Origin: Steinernema hermaphroditum | Lineage: Eukaryota > Nematoda > Chromadorea > Rhabditida > Steinernematidae | Direction of reading: 5' to 3' | DNA: 64,000 bases | Assembly (NCBI GenBank): GCA_030435675.1 | Contig: CM059622.1 | Coordinates: forward strand, 2,914,001-2,978,000 | Shown: one piece after another, positions 1 through 8,820 of the stretch | Numbering within the stretch: the stretch's first letter is position 1 | How the letters are laid out: the number at the start of each line of letters is the position of its first letter | Notes under the pieces: generated by a model | The model's database searches: none | The model's input: the letters and a program-made list of their open reading frames with translations, nothing else | What the model was told of the DNA's origin: nothing | Position numbers and translations under genes: made by a program

Positions 1-407
1 ACCGATCGCCACCGACACGAGTGAAATTCACCAAAACAATGTCAGAAACCGGTGTCACTCTGAATCATCTCAGACTCATGGAATCACATTTCATATGTGC
101 ATTATTTCGTCAATGCAGTGATCGCAGAATTTAGTCAATACTTCATTTAGAACATTCCCTGTGAAATTGTTTAGCTATAGGCTTATTTTGGCGCGTAAAT
201 TTTTCGCTTTTTGGTAAATTTTTTGCACACGAAATGTGGCGCGTGAATCTCTAGCATCTCTCAGAAACATGGATATGGTATGCTACCTTCATATTCATGA
301 TTCGACCTACATTTATGCGTACTATATTCACTGTTTTCCTAATTGATCTCTCCGTTTAGCCACACTCTTGATTCGTTTGTTTTTGTCACAAAATGAATTG
401 TGGATGT
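1..407. other. No gene recognised at left edge
   Basis: AT-rich sequence without a convincing exon. It lies downstream of the first minus-strand membrane gene and probably contains that gene's 3' flank. Confidence 0.5.
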
Positions 408-857
408 TCACAACAAATAACCTGCCGAGCTCCTTGTAATTTGATCGAATTTTCCGATCGAAAAGTGCCGCACCTGCCAACAATCAATGACTCAACGCAA
501 ATCGATTCGTACGATAAGGATCGACTTTAGTGATAAGATCGCACCAACCTGCGCGAGTGAGTAGATCGCATAACAAATTCCCTCGTCCGTCACTTTGTAC
601 AACTTGAGGAGAATGGCAACGAAAGCGCCGACGGAACAAAGGAAATTGGTCACTTGAATGAGAATGTAGGCCGCCTGATCGTACTCCAAATCGTGATCTT
701 CAGTCTTCCAATAGAGGCCGATGTTGAGGGCGAAAAAGACGAGAAATACACCGATGGCTATGAAGACGGACACCTTCTGACCCCGCTGCAAACGAAAAAC
801 ATTCGGAAAAAAGGGTGGGTGACATACATTGCAAAGAAGAGCGGGCGGCCAAGCCAT
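408..857 (-). CDS. Small multi-pass membrane protein, partial model
   Basis: An exon with at least three hydrophobic helices is visible: VFIAIGVFLVFFALNIGLYW, then a segment around AAYILIQVTNFLCSVGAFVA, then GICYAIYSLAQ. A short intron (GTATGT..TTTGCAG) precedes the main exon, and a donor after SLAQ allows a short terminal exon ending at 408. The true start is uncertain: an open stretch continues upstream to about 915 (KDASHLGVIPLFAQ) before it meets stops, so an earlier exon probably exists. It has the same size and style as the membrane genes at 1185, 12547, 16163, 54201 and 56194. I do not recognise a named family. Function is unknown, probably an integral membrane protein. Confidence 0.55.
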
Positions 858-1184
858 TTGAGCAAACAGCGGAATGACGCCGAGATGGGAGGCGTCCTTG
901 ACGCGTTCAGAGTCGATGACTCAGGTCGTTATCAAACGCGATCCATCTACGGGTCTAAGGCGATTTCGTCGGCGGAAATGTGACGGGAGTTCGGCCAAAA
1001 CATTCGACAAATTTCGCGATTAGTTCAATGAAGGTTCGGACAAAAACAAGGGCATGGATTTAGGGGCATTTTTATACAACTTCGAAGATGAAGTATTCGA
1101 AGATCTGTTCGACTTATGCGAGCTTCTTCTTCGTAAAGGAGGAGTGGCCTTCATGAACGAATGCTTTTCTTTGAGCCTTAAAAT

Positions 1185-1763
1185 TTATTGCACACTTTCA
1201 CTATTTCCAACACCAACTGGTTCATCGGCGCTTACAGGATGAGCAATCAGTGACACCTCAGTGCCGTTCTCCATTTCAATGGTCATCCTCTTCCGATAGG
1301 CATATAGAAATATTAGGTAAACGGTTAAAACGAAGAACTCCAGCATGTAAACCGGATAGAACCACGCTTCTTTTGAGCTTTGGTACAGTGCGATTGGATG
1401 AATGCAGCATATGATGACGCAGAAGACCGCCTAAGTGACTCACTTGGTCGTTTTTTCTATACAGCCACTTCTTGCCTGAATGCTGAAGAAGTCCAGATAT
1501 CTCTGATAATCTATCAGTTCCCTCGTGAAGGCCTCGTTGACCATTCCACCACTTATCAGCAGTGGAGCGACTGACAGAAGCAGTAAAGGATAAAATACAG
1601 GGCCGTAGAACAGAGTGAAGAGGGCGGTGAGTGCAGCCACGAATGCCGTTTGAAACAAGAGGCAGACGATCAGGATGAGCTTGAAGAAGCCCTGAAATGG
1701 GTGCGTGTTCCTTTGACAGTTGGCTGGGGACAAACTAACAGAAGAGAAGATGTAGATGGCCAT
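1185..1763 (-). CDS. Small four-helix membrane protein, orphan
   Basis: The model has three exons. It starts with the short peptide MAIYIFSS, followed by an intron (GTTAGT..TTTCAG). A long hydrophobic exon follows (LILIVCLLFQTAFVAALTAL, then VFYPLLLLSVAPLLISGG), then a 45-nt intron, then a terminal exon (AVFCVIICCIHPIALYQ, then MLEFFVLTVYLIFLYAYRKR) with a polar acidic tail ending at SESVQ. The second intron uses a GC donor (CAG|GCAAGA) with a normal TTAG acceptor, and the frame joins perfectly. About four membrane helices are followed by a short cytosol-like tail. The next gene downstream on the same strand is of similar type. No function can be assigned; I would file it as a nematode-restricted small transmembrane protein. 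Confidence 0.65.
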
Positions 1764-2738
1764 GGTGAGCGATGTGGTCTGCGCATAGTTTTAAGAAAAG
1801 AATGATTGTTTGCAAAGATTGCGTTTGCCAAGTGATTCAGTGGAAAACGTGACGGAGATTGACGAAAATAAGGGATGATCAGCACAGGATTTGTGATCGA
1901 AAGAGGTCACTTCACAAAACATGGATGGATGGGGAAATATGGATCAGGGTGATCAGTGGTACCAACCTCATGGATAGCCATGTTTTTGGCTTCGTTTCAT
2001 TCATTATTTTTACGCAATTTTACCAAAAGATGATCAGTATTTGGCCAGCTAATCGTCATGAACGGCTCATGAACGGTCACGGATAGATGTCAAAGGAACT
2101 ATTAAAAGGGACACTAAATTGGTGTCAAAAAATAGATTTTGCTATCGCATACGATAACCGCAAGCATCTACTACCGGAAAAGCCAAGAAGTCGATTTACC
2201 GCGGTTCCTAAGGTGACGGTAGACTGGAACACGGTAGACTTGTAAGACGGTAGACTCCTTTGTTGCCACCTCAAACTCTTCGATTGGATTTTCTGGAGTG
2301 GGTTATGCAGGAGGAGTCCGATTCTTCCGACGGTTCTCTATGCATCCTGGACAGTCACAGTCGGACTCACAACCAGAGATGCTCGTTTTCGTTTTCGGAT
2401 ATCTGAAAAATCAAGGGGCATTAACGGGATCCTTCCCCGTGACCCTGTCCCTTTCATGGACCGTGGACCATGAACAAAAAGCATAGAAGACAAACATGGA
2501 CAGTTTAGTGGATGAAGGAAATCACTGGGTTAAAGAGGATATGACCTTTCCTTTCGTTCGTACGGTCGCGTTTCGCCACGATTGTTCTTCAGCTTGCAGT
2601 TTGAGTATCATTACTTATCTCATTGGGTCTCCGGTTCGCATGTTCGTTTGTTCTTATTTTGTTGGTTTAACCGCGCTCTATCGTGACTTTTGATCTTCTT
2701 TCTAGACCTCATCGTTTGTTTTCGCTTCAGCGTTCATC
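1764..2738. other. Intergenic stretch, nothing recognised
   Basis: No exon with coding character or repeat of note. The 3' part is the upstream region of the plus-strand Argonaute gene, with a candidate CTTTCTAG trans-splice or splice acceptor about 35 bases before its ATG. Confidence 0.45.
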
Positions 2739-5700
2739 ATGGACAAGCTTGTCCAAGGCATGCAGGGAATGAAGCTCCCTGTCAGTATCGCGCCGAAGGT
2801 GCCCGGCAACCCGAGCGCAGAAGACCAGCACGTGAAACTCAAGACAAACATGTTCTCGTTGGAGATGACGCGGAAGATCCCGATCTACATGTACCACGTC
2901 GACATCCACATGGTGTGCGGGGCCAGGTTCGTCAGCCTGGTTAAGAAGACAGCTTCTGAGTAAGCGCTCGCTGGCTGAGTCGGATTGTGATGGTGGTGAT
3001 TTCAGTTGTGTAGCCGCGGAGAACAAGAGCAAGTGCGGTACTGCGTTCCGGCTTGCTTTCTGCAAGTTCAACAAGGTCTTTCCGCAAACGATGGGAACCT
3101 ACTACGACCTGCAAGCTCAGCTCTACACAGTACATAAGTTGAAATCGGAGGTACAGTAGCCATCATCCATTATTGAATTGTACTTGGGATATTAAGGGCG
3201 ATGTCGACCTGAAAGAGGCCAGGAAGCTCGTTCTCGAGCGTGCGGACATTGCCAAAGCCGCTGAATTCGATAAAGACGTGTCGAGCGTTATTGTGGAGGT
3301 GAAGCCCGTTAGTGAGAACTTCAAACTCACTCTCGGCTCGTTGCATGAGCTCCTGGACTTCGAGAACCCTTCGCATGCGCTCCTGCAGTTCCTGGATGTG
3401 GCCACTTCTCAACATGCCTACCAATCTCCGTAAGATTTCCTTCTGTCCATGCTCTATGTTATCGGCTCCAACTTCAGGAAGAAGTTCATTACCTGGCCTG
3501 CCGGGCTGTCTGTATACAACCCAGCGCAGAAGGACAAAGTCCACGCGCTGGATGGAGGTCAGCTGCTGCTGGACGGCGTAAAGAAGTCGGTGCGAGTCAT
3601 TGAAGGCGACCGCGAAGTTGGAAAAGAAGCCGAGATCGCTGTCGTGCTTGATCGTAAGCGCTAATGTGTTCGGACAGGTTTAAACGATTGGATGTCTTTA
3701 GCGAAGAAGGTCGCTATCCACGAAGCCAACATGACCCTTGCTGTTAAGGTGGAGAAAATGGGTTTTGTTCGTGACGACTACTCCAACGACCCGAGGAAAA
3801 TTGACGAGCTGACTAAGCAACTCAAGGGCTTGACGGTTGAAACCCGCTATGGCAGAGTTCGTCGGTACGAAATCTACGGCGTTGCGAAGGACAATGCGCA
3901 GAGCCACAGGTAAGTTCCGTACAATACGATCGATGCTGATTTGCTTGTGCTTAGGTTCGACATGGATGGCCACGCGCTGACAGTGGAGCAGTACTACAGG
4001 TAAACCAGACATTAGACTCATTTGGCAACTAGGCTGTGTTTTTTTTCATTGCGTGTACAATCGTTCAAAAATCGCAATTCAATTCAATTCAAAAATTGGT
4101 GCAGATTTGTCTGGACTCGGTCTGGATTTGGTTTTTATGTCTAAAAGGAGGATTCACGGGGCATCTCACCTAGCAACTAGTGGTACACACGTGCCACACG
4201 AGCATCGGTTCGTTGCCCACCGGTTTCCTCGTCGATGAGTTCAGATACTCAGAAGATATCGCCATTATAACGCCAGCATTTACAGAATGAAGTACAACAT
4301 CCAACTTCAGCAGCCCAGACTTCCCCTCATTCGCATCAAAGGTCAAAAGACAAGAGACGGCCGACGAGAGTTCATCTTTCTTCCCATGGAAGTGCTCTTC
4401 GTGAGTGCCAATCAGCGCGTCACCCCCAATCAGCAGACTCCCAAGCAGATCAGCGACATGATTCGAGTGAGTGTGACCATGCTCCTTGCACTCTTTGGCA
4501 TGCACCAGTTTAGAATTGTGCAGTGCTTCCTGCAGAACGTGTGAATGAGATCAATGACGTGGCTGGACAGCTGCGGCTCAATGGACCTGTGCATCGTTCC
4601 CTCCAAGCAGCCCATCTCAAAATCGACACTTCGCTGGTAACGGTCCTCGGTCGGACATTGCCTCCACCTGAGATCAGCTACAAGACCGTCAACCGTACTG
4701 TGGATCCGAACACTGGGAAATGGAAATCATCGGGACGTGACAAGGTGCAGTATGCGGTTGCTGCCAACATCAACAAGTGGGAGTTGACGGTCCTCTGCAT
4801 GGGCCCTCCTGCTCCTGTCGACGACCAGCTGGCCAGGGACTTCTCGATAGAAATGATCGAAGAGTGCCGTTCTCGAGGCATGCAAATCAACGGACCATCG
4901 GCTGTTCAAGCAATTCAGTACGGCTTGCAAGAACTCGAGAGAATCTTCGCCAACGCCAGCACGAACAAAATTGAGTTCCTGTTCTTCGTTGAAGATTCAA
5001 GACTTGCTGCTCACAGTAAGTTGTTTGTGAGATTTTCGGCCATTGAAGCTGGCTGTTGCAGAGCAAATCAAGTTTTTGGAACGCAAATACCGCATTGTCA
5101 CGCAGGACGTTGATCGACGCACAGTCCAGAACGTGGTCGAGAGGCGCAAGTATCAAACTCTGGAGAACATCGTGGCGGTGAGTGGCATCGATTTATTTGT
5201 TCCCTCTAAAGACCGCTGTTTTCAGAAGACTAACATTAAGTTGGGTGGCGTCAACTACATCATCTTTCCCAAGGATTCAACGTACGTGGGAAAGAAGGCA
5301 TACCTGGTATAGTGGGAGTATTTAGCATCTTCCGCAAGGGTCGGCTTTTGCTTGGCTTCCAAGTTAGCCATTCCCCAGCTGTCTCTTCCCAAGAAGTGGC
5401 GAGAGGAGTGATGCCCAGTATTTCAACTGTTATCGGAGTTGCTGGCAACGTCACCGAGGAACCGTGCGCTTTTGTGGGCGACGTCTACTACCATGAAGCT
5501 CGTGAAGATCATATAGCTGACGCGATGGATCACCTTGTGACGGAATTTGCAAAGCGCTACATCACCGTTGCTGGAGTTTTGGAAGAACTCATCATTTACC
5601 GCTATGGTACTACTAATGCGCAATATGCGAATGTACGTATTGTCGATTCCTAGCTGCCCATCAACTCTTTCCATTTAGCTGCTCAGAACAGAGGTGCCTA

Positions 5701-6283
5701 TCATCAAGGAAGCTCTCAAGACAGCTGGTGCTTTCGGTGCGAAGATCACTGTAATCGTCGTTTCGAAGCAGCACAACACTCGCATCATGCCTGATCTCGT
5801 AATTATCCATCTATCACCATTGAAATAACTCACTTTGTTCAGATCGCTGGCGAAAGGGCGCCTGACCAAAATGTGAAGCCTGGCACGGTGGTGGATACGA
5901 AGATCGTCCATCCTTTATTCCAGGAGTTCTACTTGAACTCGCACCAGGCTCTTCAGGTAAGCCCCTTATGACGACTCCTGAATGAGCATTTACTTCAGGG
6001 CTCGGCCAAAACTCCGAGGTACACCGTTATCAAGGACGAGAGCATCTTCACGTTGCCACAGCTTGAGCAGCTGACCAACGTTTTGTGCTACGGACATCAA
6101 ATCATCAACCTTCCAACGTCACTTCCCTCCCCGGTGTACATCGCCAGCCAGTATGCGGAGCGTGGTGCCATGCTTCTTCAAGCCGCTCGGGACAACATCG
6201 ACGGCGTCACCGACTTCAGGGAGTTGAATGCCAATCTGGCTTATAGAGGAACGAAGTTGGAGAAGAGCCGAATTAACGCTTGA
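2739..6283 (+). CDS. WAGO-type Argonaute, likely slicer-inactive
   Basis: A multi-exon Argonaute, about 900-950 residues once spliced. The N-terminal domain has the worm pattern LKTNMFSLEM. A PAZ domain spans the junction of a 286-nt intron (EQYYR|MKYNIQL, then PRLPLIRIKGQK, FLPMEVLFVSANQRV). The MID domain follows (TLPPPEISYKTVNR, then KFLERKYRIVTQDVD). The PIWI domain is complete to the C-terminus. Normal slicers carry an Asp-Glu-Asp-His set. Here the first Asp site reads GFQVSHS (Gln), the RDG site reads IIYRYGTTN (Tyr), and only the final His remains (FYLNSHQALQG). This matches the worm WAGO clade, which binds secondary small RNAs without cleaving targets. Most introns are 44-50 nt; for example, removing 5281-5324 joins KDST to IFRKGRLLL in frame. 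ATG 2739 is the first in-frame Met. The exact WAGO subgroup is not resolved. Confidence 0.9.
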
Positions 6284-6364
6284 AGCCGTTGTTGTTATTA
6301 TATTTGTTTGTTTTTCTAGGTTGTCATCTTTATTGTAAAATGCAATGTTGTTATTGGTTTTGCG

Positions 6365-6375
6365 CACTTGGTTGG
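6365..6375 (+). repeat. Target-site duplication of MULE, left copy
   Basis: CACTTGGTTGG occurs here and again at 7651-7661, directly outside the two ends of the element. Eleven bases fits the 9-11 bp duplications typical of Mutator-like elements. Confidence 0.8.
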
Positions 6376-6380
6376 TATAT

Positions 6381-6512
6381 GGACAATAGATCCCCGGGAC
6401 AATAGATCCCGGGACAATAGATCCCGGGGACAATAGATCCCGACGGGACAACAGATCCCCGGGACAATGGATCCCTGGGACAATAGATCCCGGGGAAAAC
6501 AGATCCCCGGAA
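6381..6512 (+). repeat. Left terminal inverted repeat array
   Basis: About eight units of GGGACAATAGATCCC with C/G junction variation. It is the inverted counterpart of 7498-7642. Confidence 0.9.
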
Positions 6513-6556
6513 AGAACAAATCCTTCGCCTGAGGATCAGGAGTATCCTACAGCGAA

Positions 6557-7243
6557 TTGGTCCTACAACGTCTTATTCCCGTCATTTTCGCAATAACGGG
6601 AATAAGAAAACAGATTACCTCCTTCTGCACGTGGATCAGAACGTTCATTGGATCTGCGCAAGCTCCAAACTCTTACTGGCACTTGATTTTGGATTATCTT
6701 CGCGAGAACATGCCGCAATCTTATGAACCGGCCGAAAATGCCAAGATTCGACAATTGTTCCAGTACTTCAATGATTACTGGGCGAGATACCGTAACTCTT
6801 GGTCACATTTTGATAATGACGGCCCACGGACGACGAATCACGCTGAGGGATGGCATAACCAGCTCCGTGCTGTTTTCCCGTCGAATCATCCATCTTTTGG
6901 ACGTTTTCTATCTGTCATGAGAAAGGAGATTAATGCGAGTGCAACACGCGCGCTACAACTTCTAAGACGTCAGCGTGATATTCGCATGAGAGCAACTGTC
7001 TATAGCGAATCGGAGCGGCGTGTTCAGAATGCGAAAGAGAAGCTGAGTCTTTATTTGGCTCAACTTGAAGAGGGAGAAGATCCCGATCTCGATATATTAG
7101 TGCGTTATTGTCGCCACCAAGCATTCAATTGTGCTAAGAAGTCCGTTTCGATACTTGCACGAAACGATGAAAACGATATGTTTCAAACTGACGCCGACTT
7201 CAACATTGAGTTGGCAAGTGTAAGCTGTTGTGTCCATGTGTGA
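6557..7243 (+). CDS. MULE transposase, C-terminal fragment
   Basis: The reading frame is uninterrupted for 228 codons. It carries the MULE signature TTNHAEGWHNQLRAVF preceded by a hydrophobic/acidic region (LFQYFNDYWARYRNSW) and followed by a basic helical segment (RALQLLRRQRDIRMRA). This corresponds to the part after the DDE core; the catalytic Asp residues and the zinc-binding N-terminus are not present. A donor-like GTAAGC occurs near codon 220, so a further exon through the 33-bp repeats is possible. Mutator transposases act in the nucleus on their terminal repeats. This fragment alone is unlikely to be active, though an intact frame could mean recent decay or co-option. Confidence 0.75.
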   Translation: MVLQRLIPVIFAITGIRKQITSFCTWIRTFIGSAQAPNSYWHLILDYLRENMPQSYEPAENAKIRQLFQYFNDYWARYRNSWSHFDNDGPRTTNHAEGWHNQLRAVFPSNHPSFGRFLSVMRKEINASATRALQLLRRQRDIRMRATVYSESERRVQNAKEKLSLYLAQLEEGEDPDLDILVRYCRHQAFNCAKKSVSILARNDENDMFQTDADFNIELASVSCCVHV

Positions 7244-7268
7244 CGAATGTTATATCTTAAGGTTTAAA

Positions 7269-7400
7269 TCTGGAAATGCTCGAAATGCAACAAGTATGTA
7301 GTCTGGAAATGCTCGAAATGCAACAAGTATGTAGTCTGGAAATGCTCGAAATGCAACAAGTATGTAGTCTGGAAATGCTTGAAATGCAACAAGCAAATGT
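7269..7400 (+). repeat. 33-bp tandem repeat, four copies
   Basis: Units begin at 7269, 7302, 7335 and 7368. The first three are identical and the fourth diverges at its end. The period is a multiple of three, and one frame reads LEMLEMQQVCS repeatedly. The array lies inside the MULE, between the transposase frame and the right arm, so it may be a repetitive tail of the transposase. Confidence 0.9.
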
Positions 7401-7497
7401 TACTTTTGTTCATAGCGTTGTTAAACAATAAATTATTTTGCAAATGTCTGAGTTGTTTTAACTGGAAAACGAAATGTATTATCTTTCTTCTGTTTTC

Positions 7498-7642
7498 CCC
7501 AGGATCTATCGTCCCCGGGATCTATTATCCCCGGGATCTATTGTCCCAGGGATCTATTGTCCCGGGGATCTGTTGTCCCGTCGGGATCTATTGTCCCCGG
7601 GATCTATTGTCCCGGGATCTATTGTCCCGGGGATCTATTGTC
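7498..7642 (-). repeat. Right terminal inverted repeat array
   Basis: Units of GGGATCTATTGTCCC, mirror image of the left arm in both sequence and order of variant units. Followed by TCACACAACC and then the second copy of the 11-bp target duplication at 7651-7661. Confidence 0.9.
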
Positions 7643-7832
7643 ACACAACCCACTTGGTTGGGAGCGGTTTTGGTCCATATGAGGCTTCCTTGTGTCAGGC
7701 TTTCGTAGGTCCCGCATGGAATCACATGATCATTTCATGGAGCTCTGGTGCGATGTAGGCGAATGATTTGATCATCAGTCATTCTTCATTTGGTTACCTT
7801 CTGCATTTTCAGGACCAACGCCAGCGTTCCAG

Positions 7833-8523
7833 ATGAACGAAGAAGTGGTATGCAATATCTTTCGGTCCATTTGATGATGTTCCATTTTTAGAGTAAATCG
7901 CCAACAGAAGAACATGAAACTGACGATGCAGAGACGCTTCGGAAGCAGCGTGAGGAACTGAAAGAGCTGCACGAGCGACTAGAGGCTGAGGCGCGAGAAT
8001 TTGAGCAAATCCACGAAGACTACTTTGCCTATCAGCAGAATGTGCTCAAGATGGAGCTCCAAGCGGCAGAGGCGCTCGATAGAGCAGTCCAAGGTTTGGA
8101 CAACAACTCTTATACTGTCATCTCAGAATGCAAGTGAATAAAGATAGCTGTCATCTCGTATATCCACGCTTTTCAGCCGCCATGTACGGCAAATTTATCG
8201 ACATCATCGAGAATGCGTTTAACGGTTTGAACAACGACGTTGTAAGCCGAGAAGCGGAGCCTGCTGAAGAATATCCTTCGTGCTATGAAGAGGAAGTGGG
8301 CACGCCTCCTTATTCTCCCCAGCTTCCGCTTCTCGATGTAGAAGATCTCGAAGATGATGATTTCGTTAGTTCTTTCCCTTCTCGTTTCTCTGCTCTATGT
8401 TTTCTTTAGGATTCGACCTTCATCAGCCCTGCAGACAATCCGCTATTCTACGAGATGGGTCCTGAAACGCTTCCCCATATACCGGTCCGCTCTAATCCTT
8501 GGAAACGTTCCCGTTCATGTTAG
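7833..8523 (+). CDS. Small acidic coiled-coil protein, orphan
   Basis: Four exons join in frame: 7833-7847, 7892-8093, 8177-8364 and 8410-8523. The product is about 170 residues. The N-terminal third is a heptad-like helix (TLRKQREELKELHERLEAEA, then DYFAYQQNVLKMELQAAEAL). The middle is acidic (VSREAEPAEEYPS, then DVEDLEDDDF), and the tail is LPHIPVRSNPWKRSRSC. A TTTTCAG acceptor precedes the ATG by about 20 bases and could be a trans-splice site. The coiled coil faintly recalls Beclin-type sequences, but the rest does not fit, so no family is assigned. The gene begins only about 170 bases after the MULE. Confidence 0.65.
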
Positions 8524-8820
8524 CTTGTTTGTATCCGTAATATGTATTATTGTTTGCTTATTAATGATTGATTCGTTAGTTCCGTTCCATGTCTTTGTCT
8601 CGAGGTTATCGCATTTGAATACTGCATTTTCCCGCATGTTGTCGATTTCGGCGCGAAAGCCCAGCGGCGGGAATGTCCGTCTGTTCGTAATTGTTTGTTG
8701 TTTACGACTGTGCGGGAAATCGCGACTTTTTCTGTACACGATTGTTGTGACTTCTTGTACATGATTGTTGTGATTTTTCAGATCGTAATTCGGACGTCAA
8801 ACGTCCGCTACTAATCAGCG

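Larger units (their letters stand above)
6376..7650. mobile_element. Mutator-like (MULE) element with tandem-repeat TIRs
   Basis: The element is about 1.27 kb. It is bounded by an 11-bp direct duplication (CACTTGGTTGG) and by long inverted arms at about 6381-6512 and 7498-7642. Each arm is a run of eight to nine units based on GGGACAATAGATCCC, a near-palindrome; the order of variant units (for example the ..CGACGGGACAACAG.. unit) is conserved in mirror image between the arms. A transposase C-terminal reading frame lies between them. The element sits 92 bases downstream of the Argonaute stop codon and upstream of a small coiled-coil gene. The transposase lacks its N-terminal half, so this copy is probably non-autonomous. 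Confidence 0.85.

Noticed and set aside
6381..6512. CRISPR-like array of regularly spaced repeats
   Set aside because: There are no unique spacers, the array is mirrored at 7498-7642 with target duplications, and the organism is a eukaryote.
7833..8523. Beclin-type autophagy protein
   Set aside because: Only the coiled coil is reminiscent; the conserved C-terminal domain is absent and the protein is far too short.
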